Source of the DNA: Cordia subcordata
Taxonomy: Eukaryota > Streptophyta > Magnoliopsida > Boraginales > Cordiaceae
Assembly: GCA_028554755.1 (NCBI GenBank)
Contig: JAPTOF010000026.1
Span: forward strand, 1 to 64,000
DNA: 64,000 bases
Direction of reading: 5' to 3'
Every line of letters starts with the position of its first letter. Position 1 is the stretch's first letter. Under the pieces are notes generated by a model, which saw only the letters and a list, made by a program, of their open reading frames with translations, did no database searches and was not told where the DNA came from. Positions 23,459 to 34,993 of the stretch are shown one piece after another. Made by a program: the position numbers and the translations under genes.

Positions 23459-23968
23459 TGTTAGAAATTATTTTTTATACAATTGTGGGCTACCACTGAT
23501 TAGGACTTCTTTTGTTTTGTTTTCAAAAAATACGTTGGTGTTGACTGGTAAAGCTTAAAATAGTATTTATCGTGATCAATTCCTATTGGGCCTAGGTCTG
23601 TCTCATGAATATTGGTATGATATGCAAGGTGCAGGGCCTATTTAAGGTATTAGGGCACCTTGATAGGAGGGGCTATTAAAGTTTTAAGGCTAGGTCCTTT
23701 CTCCCATCCAGAGTACTACTTGCTTATAAATAGGCTATTAGGGTTGACTTGTCTCATTGAGAGCCTCTATACAAATATTGGAGAGAAAGAAGGAGTCCTT
23801 AGTCTAGGTGTACCTATTTCAACATGCTGCTACGATTTATTCACAGGTTTAGTAAGATCATCATAGGTTAAGGATCAATGGCTTCCAATCAAGGTACACT
23901 TCTAAGTTTATTTATTTTATTCATGACAATGTTTTTATTTTTTGGTATTAATTTAACGAAATCTAGCA
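23459..23968 (+). repeat. 3' LTR of element B
   Basis: Uninterrupted 510-bp LTR from TGTTAGAAAT to TCTAGCA, preceded by AAGTGGGAGAT. It gives the reference for the hAT insertion point in the 5' LTR. Confidence 0.92.
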
Positions 23969-24043
23969 ATTTATTTTGAAGTTACAAAACATAGAATGGT
24001 AATCAGTAGCCATTATCACATTCTTGTACATTTTAATTTAACA
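23969..24043 (+). repeat. Copy 2 of the 75-bp direct repeat flanking element B
   Basis: Starts directly after the 3' LTR and matches 14231-14305 with a modest number of differences; both end in CATTTTAATTTAACA. Confidence 0.8.
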
Positions 24044-25127
24044 TGGTTTGAAATAGTTTTTGTTTTCATAAATGTTAAGCATTCATCAATAGATTCTTTA
24101 TATAAGTTCCTAGAAGAAGAGACTACATTAGCAATCAAAAACTTCAAGTCATTCTTCGAGTACCGAGAGCATATCATCTAGTACCAACATCTTCAAATCA
24201 TTCTCCTAGTAGCTTTAGTATCAAATAAGAAAAATGGAGATGGAATAACAACCAAGGGAGTTCAACATATAGTACCTTGGACATCAATGAAATAACATCA
24301 ATCATGAGTTCTTTCTCACAAGCCTAACAAAAGCAGCAAATTCTTTAAAGCAAATTCTTTAGCTTAAGGCACAACAGTTTCACCTTCAATTGAATGAAAT
24401 ATAAGACCACTGGAATAGCAACAAACCTCTATGTTCAAGATATGAACATGATAAAGACTCCAAAGCATGATGCAATGACAAGGCAACCTTCCATATTCAA
24501 AAGAGTTAGCTTTTGTAGAGCTACAATATGCATAGGAAACATGTTAAATTCCTTTTTGTTGTCGTAATATAGTCATAGATCCATTGGATATTTATAGTGT
24601 GATTGGTAACCAAGTATTTCTTGTAAGAGAAAATTAAATTTTATATTCTACATATATAATTTTTCAAAGAACAATAATCTTATGACACCTTTCCGTAATT
24701 ATTTTTACCTGTAACTAGAATTACTATGGGAGGTTAACAATAAAGGAAATAAGTTTGCTCTGCTCACCCTCATAAACAGGAATAACTCTCACAGAAAGGT
24801 CACTAGTTTAGCATAAATCTCTTGATGACATGGGAAACAAGAGTTCAATATACAAAACATTAAAAAAGTAGGATGCACGCATTGAACATGTTATGACTTG
24901 TCTAGATGGCTTAAATTACAAGTGCATTGACATATAGGTACTACATTTGGGTTAAACAGCCAATGGATGGCAGCAACAAACCAAACAAGAAATTCTGGGC
25001 CAAATTGCTAAAATATAAAGAAATTCCATGCTAATATGAAGTATCAAGTCAGCTCATCTTAAAAGAAAGACAGATTTCATGACTTCATTATGTTACAAAT
25101 TAGAAGGTTGATTCTTCTCGTTCAAAT
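24044..25127. other. Intergenic, no gene recognised
   Basis: AT-rich with only chance-length open frames; no element ends seen. Confidence 0.5.
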
Positions 25128-25130
25128 TAA

Positions 25131-25196
25131 GAGGGTGTTTGGCTTTGCTTATTTAGGGTGCTTATAAGCACCAAATAAGCAAAGCCAAACACCCTC
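25131..25196. mobile_element. 66-bp palindromic Tourist-like (PIF/Harbinger) micro-MITE
   Basis: The first and last 24 bases are exact reverse complements (GAGGGTGTTTGGCTTTGCTT and on), and the centre is a 16-bp palindrome, GGTGCTTATAAGCACC, with a 2-base AG offset on its left. TAA lies on both sides (25128-25130 and 25197-25199), the TSD form of PIF/Harbinger elements. Size and symmetry suggest an extreme deletion derivative. Confidence 0.8.
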
Positions 25197-25409
25197 TAAG
25201 TCAAAGAAGCTCAAATGAAGCATAAACTACCTTAGAAAGATCAACTACTAATATACGTATAGCTAGTCATAGCTTATTTGATCTTAGTTCATTCTTGTTT
25301 GTACACCTAAAGCAAAATAAGAAACTAATGAACTGGCACTAAGGAATATAAAGAGGCTGCAAAAGAGCAGTTATGTACAATGTGCAGCAATTCAAGAGTT
25401 TCACACTAA

Positions 25410-25685
25410 TGCTCTGTTTGTTATATAGTCTTATTTTAATATGCTTATCCTATTAAAATGGAAAAAAAAAACCTTATAAGATTTAAGACTTCTTATCATG
25501 GATCCTTTAAAAATTTTAAAACAAATCATACCTTTTATCTTATCAGAAATAAGTAATTCATCCTATCTTATTGTTTACAACTATAGAATGCATGGTATAT
25601 ATGATAAGATATCTTAAATCTTATAAGATATATCCAAATTTTAATAGAAAAAGCGTCTTAAAATAAGATCATTCCAAACACACTA
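25410..25685. mobile_element. 276-bp Tourist-like MITE
   Basis: The left end TGCTCTGTTTGTTATATAGT and the complement of the right end, TAGTGTGTTTGGAATGATCT, are imperfect TIRs, both followed by CTTATTTTAA. TAA flanks both ends (25407-25409 and 25686-25688). The interior is AT-rich with repeated CTTATAAGAT-type words and no coding. Confidence 0.7.
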
Positions 25686-25688
25686 TAA

Positions 25689-27570
25689 GAGTTAGGACCA
25701 CTATCAATGTTAGTGTCATGGTCTTAATACGATATGTCAGACAATTGCATAGAGAGAATACTAGGTAAAGTAACAAGGTTACACCTTCGGACATATTAGT
25801 TGTAAGATTGGTAGGGGACTGAGCTTCAGCTACATTGAAACAGGTTAAAGATGGCAACAAAGCAAGAGGCTAACAGTAAATAGATAATTGTTCAAATATA
25901 CCAATTTAAATGTAATTTCTTGAATCATACATCAGTTTAGTGTGCAATACAAATTACAATTGTAAACTGAAAGCAAGACAAAAAACTTCCGATATCAATT
26001 GATTAACAACATTCAAAATGAATTCTATTTTATCATTCATTTCATATCTTTAAAAAAAAACAATTGACATGCGACATTACTTCCATTTTAGAAATAACAA
26101 ACTAACAATTAACATTTATATATTGTCAAATGCAAGCTAACAAGATAATCTCAAATAGTTAACTCAAACTTGATGCAAATTTATGTCTTTTTTTTACCTT
26201 AAGTCAAAAAAATGTACTTTTCACTAGTCACAACCATAAAGAAATTCTAATTGAAAATCAATAGCGAAAGTTCTAGAATTCAAATTGGATAATAATAATG
26301 CAAGATCCAACGCAAATATGAATAATTAAGTCCAAATTATGGGTGAAAAATTACAATATCAACGACTTACGATTCTAGAGGCACACAAGAGCTCTTCAGA
26401 ATTTGGCTAGTGGCTTCTTCTAAGACAATGAATCATCAATCAGAGCCTTTTGAGCTTTAGCCACATTTGAGGAAAAAAATTATTCGTATCTCTTTCTTTA
26501 TTATTTGGCTCACCTGTCTTGACCAGCTAAGCACAAAATTCATATTGCTTGATTGGAATGTTGGCATGATCAATCCTTCTTGTATATTTTGCAATTTGGC
26601 AAGTGAAACTAGCGATGGTTTGGTCTCTGAGTGCTTCTTTACAAGAAGAATTTAGAGAAAAGCGCTTGAGCTTCATGCTATATGAAACAACCTCATCAAT
26701 TGGGAGGACAATTCTTGCCTTCATCACCCCAAAAGCACTAGATAAAATCCTCAAGGCAACATTGTTGAAGCATTGCTTTGGTGCTGCAATGCACAAAATT
26801 GGCTTCAACGAAATACAAGGATATTCAACTTGGAATTCAAGATCAAGGAGTACTTGTTTGAAGAAAATTTACCTCTTGTATTTAATCTTTTGTAAATTGT
26901 GGAATGATAGTAGAGCCTTTCCACCTTTTGCTCTACCTTGCATATTCTACATGTACTTTTTGTGTGAATAATACAAAAAGCTCACAAAAAAAATCTCAAA
27001 TAAGGTATGGAGCTTTTTGAGGATCCGTACAAAACACAGGTCCTCAAAATACTAGTTTAATATATTTTTGAGCTAACGTGTCAAGCTCTATTTATCTAAA
27101 AGGTTGACATGTTAGGCTCTTGTGCAACTCCTTTAATTTTAGTATACATATAGAAGATTCTTACTAATTGTAGCAACATTTAATTCATGTTACATAAAAA
27201 GTAGATGTGTTTTACTTAAGCAAAAGAAATAAAACTAATCTATTAAGTAATTAAGTATCAAATTATTCCTAATTGTATGTATTAAAGGTTAAGTACACAT
27301 GAAAATTTCTCATAGATAGGTGACATGTATTTGTAAATTTTGCAAAAACATTTTAGTAGAGAGAATATTTATATTTTGGTTGAAATTAGATACAAGGAGA
27401 AAAAGAAACAAGTTAGTAATTAGATCTTTCAAGAAACCATAGTATCTTTGAAGTTCATTCTAGTATATCTCTTCGAGCGTGAAAATTTGTTTCACAATGC
27501 TCGAAATTGGAAAAAGTTCAAAAACATACACAAAAGCAATTGTAAGACTCTCCTTTGCACCAAATTAAAG
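25689..27570. other. Intergenic; one unrecognised open frame
   Basis: The only notable frame is at 26527-26808, minus strand, 93 codons; it matches no family I know and has no supporting structure. The rest is AT-rich with no element ends seen. Confidence 0.4.
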
Positions 27571-27574
27571 TTGC

Positions 27575-28120
27575 AATCTACTCAATAAGTTTTGGTACAT
27601 AAGAAAAATGTAATAAAGAATAATATTCAAATTAATGGACCAAATTCAAGAAAGTTAAGGCTTGCAATGCCTATTGGTCCTAAACTCAACAGCTCATGTT
27701 AAAGAGTTTGTTGTAGTTATTGCTCTTATTTGTTGAGTGCCTATTCCTGCAAAAATAGAACCTTTGTGACTGAATTGGCCTAGATCAATAGTATATGTTG
27801 TCTTTTCTTTTTTCGCAATGTTTGTATCTATTATGATTAAAAGTTTACATTTTCTTTTTCCCTCAATTCGATTTGTTTGATTGGAATGATGGAAGGCATA
27901 TATCTAAGTGATAGAGGTTGGGGGGAGGGGGTAGGGGCAAGAGAGGGAGGCTGTTAGGATTACATCTAAAGGGAGGATTAATTGATGAATTTTGAACCTT
28001 GTGCTTGTCAGATAAGTTCTTAGACAATCTATTATCTAGCTCAAAAGAAATTCCTATTCTCATTTTTAGAAGATAAAAAAGGTAGCAAAATCTAGTATAA
28101 AGTGTTAGTTATACTAATAG
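27575..28120 (+). repeat. Dispersed direct duplication, copy 1
   Basis: About 550 bp aligns in the same orientation with 35430-35920. Shared landmarks include TTGCTCTTATTTGTTGAGTG, GAATTGGCCTAGATCA-like, ATTAAAAGTTT, TATCTAGCTC and AGGTAGCAAAATCTAGTATA. Copy 1 has an extra G-rich tract near 27917-27950. No coding is recognised. Confidence 0.85.
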
Positions 28121-28394
28121 TTTGAAGCATCTAGAGATCCTTTAGATAAGAACAAATATGGTAGAGATTTGAAATTGATCTCTATCCCCATTATTGTGGG
28201 ATAATTTGTTGTTGATTGTAAAATCCCTTGAATTTGTGTAGAATACTCTAGAAAGAAATGCTAACCTCTAGATCAAACTGATCCAATGTAATATTTTTGT
28301 TATACAAAGGGACCACTAAGTGGCCACTAAATTAGTGGCTAATCAAAAGGTAAGAAGAAAAATAGTAAATGTTTTATTTATTAAATAAGGTGAG

Positions 28395-28821
28395 TAGAGA
28401 TGGCAAAATAGGTTGAAACCCATAGGTCAACGTACCTAAAAAGCCAAAAAAGAAGGTCAGGGATGAGGGTACAATTACTCGCCAGACAAAACCTACCAAA
28501 TAGGTGAGTTGGATTGGGTCAACCCACAGGTGACTTGCTAACCCGTCAAAGTGACCCGCCTAACCTACCAACTAGCCAAAACGACCCGTGAACCTACCTA
28601 ACTCACCAAAATTACCTGCAGAACCCGCCTAACCTGCCAAAAACAACCTGCGAACCCCCTGCCAAAGTGACTCATTTAACCCTCTAACCCACCAATCAAC
28701 CAGGGTCAGTTCAAGGTTTTAATATCCCCAACCTATTGGATAAAGGGGTTGACTCGACCTGACCCGTCAACTTGCCATAAATGGATCGGGTTGACCTACA
28801 AGTACCCGTTTACCACCTCTA
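28395..28821. mobile_element. 427-bp hAT MITE
   Basis: The left end TAGAGATGGCAAAATAGG and the complement of the right end, TAGAGGTGGTAAACGGG, are typical hAT TIRs. The 8-bp flanks are AAGGTGAG (28387-28394) and AAGGCGAG (28822-28829), a TSD with one mismatch. The interior is a run of short degenerate repeats of the ACCCGCCTAACC / CCAAAACGACCC type. No coding sequence. Confidence 0.88.
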
Positions 28822-28851
28822 AAGGCGAGTAGTTTCCTAGTTACTATAGAC

Positions 28852-28951
28852 TTCTTTTTTTATTTGGCAAACCCCACCTCCATAGGACTTGAACCTAGAA
28901 CCTCACACCTAATGTAAGTTAGTCTCAACCATTTAAACTACGCCAAATCCC
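28852..28951 (-). mobile_element. tRNA-derived SINE
   Basis: Read on the minus strand, the sequence starts GGGATTTGGCGTAG, contains an A-box-like TAGTTTAAATGGTTGAG and a B-box GGTTCAAGTCC about 40 bp later, and ends in an A-rich tail (the T run at 28852-28862 on the plus strand). Spacing and boxes fit the internal pol III promoter of tRNA-derived plant SINEs. It cannot be a functional tRNA, because the acceptor stem does not pair. I could not identify a clear target duplication. Confidence 0.72.
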
Positions 28952-29049
28952 ATGTAGCATTTCCTTTTATTGGCTTTTTTATCCAACTCTTACATCGTTA
29001 TCATAGTTCAAATTTTATGATAATTTTAATTTCTTTGTGTTCATTCATC

Positions 29050-29390
29050 ATACCATTTTATTTTAGTTAGAGTTATAACAAATATTTTATTATACTTAAA
29101 ATTGTAATAATAATATTGCATTTTTATATTTAATTTTTTAAGATAGTAAAAAATTTAATTTTTTCAAGAAAAAAATTGTTATGCTTAAAAGTGTAATTAA
29201 TATAAATGTATTTGTCAAAATTTTAAGTGTGACAAAATTTAAATTCTATTTGATCTATGTCTAAATTAGTTACACTTCTAAGTGTGACAAATATTAACGA
29301 CACTTTTAAGTGTAACAAAAATTAATTACATTTATAAATGTAAGAAACATTAGTTAGTAATATGGTGGTTAATTTCTAGTTCAGTTTCAT
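29050..29390. mobile_element. Decayed CACTA-like right end with palindromic repeats
   Basis: Contains several AGTTACACTTCTAAGTGTGA-type palindromes, the same motif as at the right end of the first CACTA element, followed by a sequence whose complement (CTAGAAATTAACCACCATATT) resembles that element's left TIR region after loss of the terminal CACTACA. I could not place the other end; the adjacent hAT MITE and SINE may lie within it. Confidence 0.5.
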
Positions 29391-29887
29391 TGTCTACATG
29401 TGTATATAAGTGTAACCTTATTACAACACTTCACCAATTTCACATACCCAAGACAAATGGTTGTTACATTCACGTTCTAGATATTACTATTCTTTCATTG
29501 ACTTTTAGCACTCAAGTTTCTTACATCTTTAACTAACCAAGTAAACTTTAGCTCCAGATGCATATGTCAACATATATACAAAAAAAATACATATATATAT
29601 ACGAATATGTATACTAGCTCTATTTACATCCACAGTTCCCAATGTATTTTAACTAAATGAAATTCAGCTTTACATACATATATGGTCTACATTGAGAGTG
29701 ACAGATTTTAACATTTCAGGTAGGAAGGGTGATAGGATCTGAAGCCATTTGTAGAGAGAAGAAAGGAAAAGAAAAAAAATCTTGAATTTTTAGTCTGACT
29801 TTAAGTTCTTAAGCTTAAAGTCAAGTTTCTTTCTCCAATTTTCAGCCTTACATACATGCATATTCTTGAATACACATATGCAAATAA

Positions 29888-30086
29888 TGATAGCTTGTAA
29901 TAAAAGAAAGATCTATTGTTATTAGAAAATGATTTACAAGTCTTAGTATTTATAGCCCTCAATACAACTAGACAGCTTAGTTATAATCGTCTTATGGTCA
30001 CTAATGCCGAAATACAAAGATGCTCTTCTACCTAATTATCAGTAACTAAATACCAATATTTACAAATATAACCCTATACTCTAACA
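29888..30086 (-). repeat. 3' LTR of element C
   Basis: On the minus strand starts TGTTAGAGTATAGGG and ends AAGCTATCA. Aligns with the 5' LTR along its full length. Confidence 0.92.
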
Positions 30087-30189
30087 TCCCTCCTCAAGCT
30101 GAAATCTGGCTTTAGCCAAAGGAAGCTTGGTAAGAAGATATCCAAACTGCTGTGTGGAAAGAGCTTTAGTAAACAGGTCTGCTGGCTAC

Positions 30190-31640
30190 TCAGAAAAGGA
30201 AGATAGGTGACTTGCAATTTTTGGAGACCACTTGTCTCCTTATATAGTGATAATCCAATTCTATGTGTTTGGTTCTAGCATGGAATATAGGGTTAGAAGC
30301 TAGAGCTAAGATAGATAGATTGTCACAGTAAGAGTAGGCATAGCAACCGGAATATGTAGAGCGGATAACAAGTATGTGAGCCATGTAATCTCTATAGCAG
30401 TCTAAGCCATAGATCTATATTCTACCTCGTTAAAGACCTTGAAATTGTAGGTTGCTTCTTTAACCACCAAGAAATCAAATTGTGACCTAAGAAGACATAG
30501 TAGCCTATAATAGATTTTCTATCCAAATGGTCACTAGCCCAATCATTATCAAAATAAGCATGTAGAGTAAGTGGTCCAGGGGTAAAAACAATGCCCTAAG
30601 TCAATGTCCCCTTAATGAACTTGAGAATTCTTTTAACTGCTGCAAAATCAATGTTTATAGGAGCCTGCATTTTCTCGCAAACCGTATTAACTGGATATTG
30701 AGGTTCTAGCCTTGTCACTGTAAGGGATTGTAAGAGACCAACTAAACTCCTGAAAAGAGTAGGATTTGAAAATGGCAAATGACCATCTGATGGTCCTTTA
30801 GTGTACTTAGAAGTTGTAGGAGTAGCAGTAGGTTTGCAGTCCACCCTACTTGCCTTTTGTAATAAGTCCCTAGCATATTTAGCTTGATGTAAAAGAATCC
30901 CAGCAGATAACTCTTGAATTTCCAAGCCAAGAAAATAGGAAAGTGTTACTAAATATTTCATGGCAAATTGGAACCCATTGTAGCAATCAATTCAAAAATA
31001 GCTATAAGAGATGATCCTGTGACGATTATGTCATCCACATAAACAAGAAGGATGACAGTTGTTGTTGCAGTCTTCTTGATGAATAATGAAGTATCAGCTG
31101 GAGTTCTAATGCAACCTTGATTGATGAGGAAGCTTGAGAGCTTAGAATACCAGGCCCTTGGTGCCTATTTAAGCCCATACAGGACTTTTGAAGTCTGCAA
31201 ACATAGCTAGGTTTTATGGAATCTTGAAACCCTTGTGGTTGTTGCATATACACCACTTCATCCAAATCACCATGGAGAAAAGCATTTGAGATGTCCAATT
31301 GATGTAATGAATGCTGAAAATGCATATCTAGCTTAGAACAGTCCTTATTGTAGGTGGTTTAACAACTAGATTAAATGTTTCTTCATAGTCCAAGCTTGGT
31401 TCCTGGTGGAAACCTTTGGCCACTAACCTAGCCTTGAACCTAGCAATAGACCCATCAGCTCTCCTTTTGATCTTATGCACCCACTTGTAGCCAATTGGTT
31501 GCTTATCAGATGGTAAGGGTACCGAAATCCATGTTTGTTGCTATATAAGTGCCTCAAATTCCTCCTTCATAGGCTATTGCCAACAAGGCAATTTTACAGC
31601 CTCTTTATAAGAGGTAGATTCAATTTCAGTGTTAGTAAGG
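30190..31640 (-). pseudogene. Reverse transcriptase and RNase H of element C
   Basis: Reading on the minus strand, 31325-31026 includes HQLDISNAFLHGDLDEVVYM and QQPQGFQ, then VCRLQKS; a frameshift moves to the frame carrying the V-D-D active-site motif near 31030. A 121-codon frame (30961-30596) holds MKYLVTLSYFLGLEIQ, QAKYARDLLQKA and the FRSLVG region, then a stop; the RNase H motif [16 protein letters not shown] lies further on near 30570-30520, and PADLFTKALS near 30185-30150. These are the expected copia RT/RNase H blocks in order. Stops and frameshifts prevent translation. Confidence 0.88.
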
Positions 31641-31695
31641 ATAGTAGAATGTAACTGGTACAATGGTGGAGGCAAATAGCCTATTTTTGACCTAG

Positions 31696-32830
31696 TTAAC
31701 AAAGGATGAGTGTTTGTGATAAAAGGAGGAGTGGACTGATCAAAAGATGATACAGACTCTGCAGTTGATTACGTATGATAGGAGAAATAAAATGTGCAAT
31801 AGATGAGACAGACTGTTCACTAGATGATGCAGATTGTACAAGATGTTGAGACTGACTATGTGATGATGTAGAAGATGTCTGATTAAGTAAAGAATCATCA
31901 AAAGAGGTAAACATAGGCTCAGCTAGAGATGATAAAAAACTAGTGGAAAATGGAATAGCAGTACTAACCATTGGTGAGTTGAATGATCCATGAGGAGCAG
32001 GGAAGAGTAAAGTGGAAGTATTGTGAAAAATGGGATGAAAAAAACTGGCAGAAATAGGAGGTTCTAAAGATGCGCGAAATGGAAAGGTGTTTTCAATGAA
32101 TTTAACATGTATAGACATGTACACCCTATTGGTGATCATATCCAAACACTTGTACCCTTTTGTAGTAAATGAATAGCCTTGAAAGACACAGGGTTTAGAC
32201 CTGTTATCAAGTTTATGAGAGGCATAAGGCCTTAACCAGGTAACATAAGCAACGAAAAATCCTAAGAGAACTATAGTAAGGAATTGCATGATAGAGAGCC
32301 TCATAAGAAGACTTGTTCTCAAGAATAGGGTGGAAAGCCTATTTATCAAGAAATTGGCAGTGGTCAAGGCCTCTAACCAATATTTTATTGGCATTTCGTG
32401 ATTCAGGAGTGCTAGTGTGGTTTCTATAAGATGTAAGTGTTTTCTCTCCACCTTTCCATTCTGCTCAAGTGTGTGTGGGCATGAAGTTTGGTGGAGAGTG
32501 CCAAGAGATCGCAAATAAGTTTGAAATCTATGATTCACAAACTCACCTCCATGATTAGTCTTGAAGGTTTTAATATCTGATTGAAACTGAGTTCTAACCA
32601 TTGCAACAAAGGAAAGAAAAGCATTGTATGCATCACTTTTAAGCTTTAGAGGATAGATACATGAAAATTTAGTAAAATCATCTAGAAAAATGATGTAATA
32701 TTTGTATTGCATACAAGATTCCAAAGGGGAAGGCCCCCATACAATAGAATGAATCAATTCAAAAGCTCCAAATGTTTGTGTTACAGAATGTGAAAAGGGC
32801 AATTTATGAGCTTTTGATACAAAGCAATCC
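31696..32830 (-). pseudogene. Integrase of element C
   Basis: The longest open frame in the window (368 codons, 32802-31696) covers the integrase core and C-terminal region. The first catalytic block reads IHSIVWGPSP, with Ile where Asp is expected; the second reads FKTNHGGEF, with Asn for Asp; the third, EQNGKVERKH, keeps the Glu. The C-terminal GKP-like region is seen as KPCVFQGYSFTTKGYKCLD. It is followed by a Ser-rich linker typical of the integrase-RT junction (SSTSSHSQSQHLVQSASSS). Length is good, but two of the three catalytic residues are lost, so no activity is expected. Confidence 0.9.
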
Positions 32831-32971
32831 TGACAATTCTTTACAGAGTAACCTAGCTACTTATTGATACTAGTAGAAATGACAGCTGAGGCATGACTAT
32901 TGGGATGGCCTAGTCTTAAATGCCATATCCTATCCTCAATAGAAGTAGAATAGTACATATACAATGATAGG

Positions 32972-33480
32972 CTAATGATGAATTAGAAGAGAAAGCCTGG
33001 AGATGAAAGGAATAGGATAGAGTCCTTTGTCACATAGGCCCTTGAACAACACCTTGTGGGAATTGTTGTCCGGCAAAGTAACATCCTTAGATGCAAAGAC
33101 AACAGACCAATCATTGTCAAGTGTCAATTGATGTACAAAAAGGAGGTTTGAAGAAATGGAAGGAACAAACAATACATTAGAGACTAAAAAATTAGAGAAA
33201 AGAGGAGGAAGGATACTAGAACCAATATTGAGAATAGGTAATGTAACTCTATTACCCACTGGAACTGAACCTGTCCCCTTGTAAGGCTAAGTGTTGTGCA
33301 TCTGTTGCATGTCTGATGTAACATGACTAATAGCTCTTGTATCTAGAAACCAAGAAGTGCCTGCTATAGAAGTAGATGGCCAAGTAGTAGATAGTTAAGT
33401 AGTTAATGCAGCATGAGTAGAAATCTCAGGCTTAGAGTTAGAATTCTGAGCAGTAAATGCTGCTTGTTCAGACTTGACAT
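32972..33480 (-). pseudogene. Protease region of element C
   Basis: Near 33360-33300 on the minus strand the protease active site reads SWFLDTRAISHV: Arg replaces Gly in the D-T-G-A motif. The following frame (33259-32972) has NVLFVPSISSNLLFVHQLT, the usual protease/pre-integrase segment. Confidence 0.82.
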
Positions 33481-33484
33481 AGTA

Positions 33485-34396
33485 GTAATTCTCAGTGTCA
33501 AGTCTATGCCAACACTAAAGAGACTGTGGTTGGGTTTACCACAAATTTGACACACAAGACCAATAGACTGACTATTAGAGTTATTGGACTTTTGAGCCCT
33601 TCCTTGACCTCTCTACCCTTTGCCCCTAGAATTAGTGTTAAAAGCTCTGCCTCTACCTTTGCCTCTTTGAGCAATAGAATTAGTACATAAGGCAGCTTTG
33701 AGCTCTTGATTGTTTTGAGAAACAGTAAAGTCAATCAAGTTGAGCTTAGATTTAAAGGCAAGATTAAGCTCTTCATTTATGAGAAGACTGATAAGCTCAG
33801 AAATAGTCACAGTTCTAGTCTAACTCTAATGGAGGTCCTAATAGTATCATAGGCAACAGGTAACCCTTAGAGAATATAGTAGACAATATCTGTATCTTTT
33901 AGAGGTTCATTTGCTCTAGCTAAAGCATCTACAATAGCTTTGACTTCATCAGTGTAGGCCTAAATTGTTTTTGCTTCTTTAGTGATATTCTACAATCTAT
34001 GCCTTAGTTGATACACTAAGGATCTACTGCTAGATTGAAACCTTTGCTCTATAGCAAACTAGATTTCAGAGGAAGTATTGAGTTGATAAATGTGGCTCAA
34101 AATGGAAGTGGACACAGAGGCATAGAAGCCACTCTACAGATATTTATCAATGTCTTGCCAATTTGTGTATTTAGGATTAGGAGAAATTGAACCATCAGTG
34201 TGTCTCATGACATGGCTAGGGCAAGGAACTTTACCTATAACATGATCAAACAGTTTACAAGCCTTGAGAAAGGATTGAGACTGAGTTTTCCAAAAGAGAT
34301 GATTCTGAGTATCCAATTCGATGTAGACATATGTAGGAAATACTACAAAAGCAATTTCACACCTGGAGAAAGTGATTGATCTGAAGGCAGTGCCAT
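33485..34396 (-). pseudogene. Copia gag of element C
   Basis: Gag would start at 34396 (MALPSDQSLSPGV) but is shifted soon after; it continues in another frame at 34316-34134 with HLFWKTQSQSFLKA and GSISPNPKYTNWQ, typical of this copia gag lineage. Later blocks include YTDEVKAIVDALA near 33950 and a basic GKGRGRAFNTNSRGKG stretch near 33650. A CCHC knuckle begins CQICGKPNH (33553-33527), but the last Cys falls out of frame. Confidence 0.82.
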
Positions 34397-34792
34397 GAAT
34401 ACTCTGTTAAGGTTAGGGTTAGGGTTTTCAATTAAAAAAATGAGATTTGAGGAGATTGTATGATTTTGTGATAAGATTTGAAAACTAAATCGATTAAGAG
34501 GTTCGCAGTGAAGAGAAACAGCAATGATCAAGAAATCAAAGATGGGTGAAAAGATTTGAGTAGGTTTTGAGAGAACTTGTGATGAAGAAAATGCTAAAAT
34601 TTGCAACAAATTTGATGAAAAAAAATTTAAGCCAGAAGGAAAAAATTGAAGGAAAACTACGGAAAGATTGACTTGCAAAGAGGTAATCTAACAGTTTGAT
34701 GGATCAAAAACCTTGTTTGATGAGCTAGGAAGCCATTGGAGATGGGCTTCGAAGCTCACAGAAGATCCAGGACCATGCCTGCTTTGATGCCA

Positions 34793-34993
34793 TGATTGCT
34801 TGTGAGAAAAGAAAGATCTCTTGTTATTAGAAAATGATTTACAAGCCTTAGTATTTATAGGCCTCAAATACAACTAGACAGTTAGTTATAATTATCTTAT
34901 GGTTAGCTAATGCTGAGCTATCAAAGATGCTCTTCTAACTAATTATTAGTAACTAACTACCAATATTTACAAATATAACCCTATATTCCAACA
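34793..34993 (-). repeat. 5' LTR of element C
   Basis: On the minus strand begins TGTTGGAATATAGGG and ends AAGCAATCA, with a TATA box CCTATAAATAC (complement near 34852-34862). The primer-binding site follows directly at 34781-34792. Confidence 0.92.

Larger units (their letters stand above)
14306..23968 (+). mobile_element. Ty1/copia LTR retrotransposon (element B), full length, decayed, with nested hAT
   Basis: The 5' LTR (14306-17512, split by an hAT insertion; about 500 bp without it) and 3' LTR (23459-23968, 510 bp) share order and orientation, begin TGTTAGAAAT and end TCTAGCA. An initiator-Met-like primer-binding site follows the 5' LTR and a purine tract (AAGTGGGAGA) precedes the 3' LTR. 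The interior, about 5.9 kb, carries gag, protease, integrase, RT and RNase H in copia order. All reading frames have multiple stops. No 5-bp TSD is present (TAACA before, ATTTA after); instead a 75-bp direct repeat flanks the element. The LTRs are clearly more diverged than those of element A. Confidence 0.92.
29888..34993 (-). mobile_element. Ty1/copia LTR retrotransposon (element C)
   Basis: A 5.1-kb element on the minus strand with 5' LTR 34793-34993 (201 bp) and 3' LTR 29888-30086 (199 bp). A perfect AATAA TSD lies on both sides (29883-29887 and 34994-34998). A primer-binding site (TGGCATCAAAGC on the minus strand) directly abuts the 5' LTR, and a purine tract (TTGAGGAGGGA on the minus strand) directly precedes the 3' LTR. 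Gag, protease, integrase, RT and RNase H relics occur in copia order. The LTRs differ at roughly 20 of 200 positions, so this copy is older than element A. All frames are broken. Confidence 0.95.

Noticed and set aside
28327..28395. Possible left CACTA terminus (CACTAAATTAGTGG) pairing with the decayed end at 29.38 kb
   Set aside because: The sequence does not match the complement of the right end beyond CACTA, and no TSD could be found.
28852..28951. tRNA gene
   Set aside because: A and B boxes are present but there is no acceptor stem and the sequence ends in an A-tract; a SINE is the better explanation.
29050..29390. CRISPR-like regular repeats
   Set aside because: Short palindromes at irregular spacing, AT-rich, in plant DNA; better explained as CACTA subterminal repeats.
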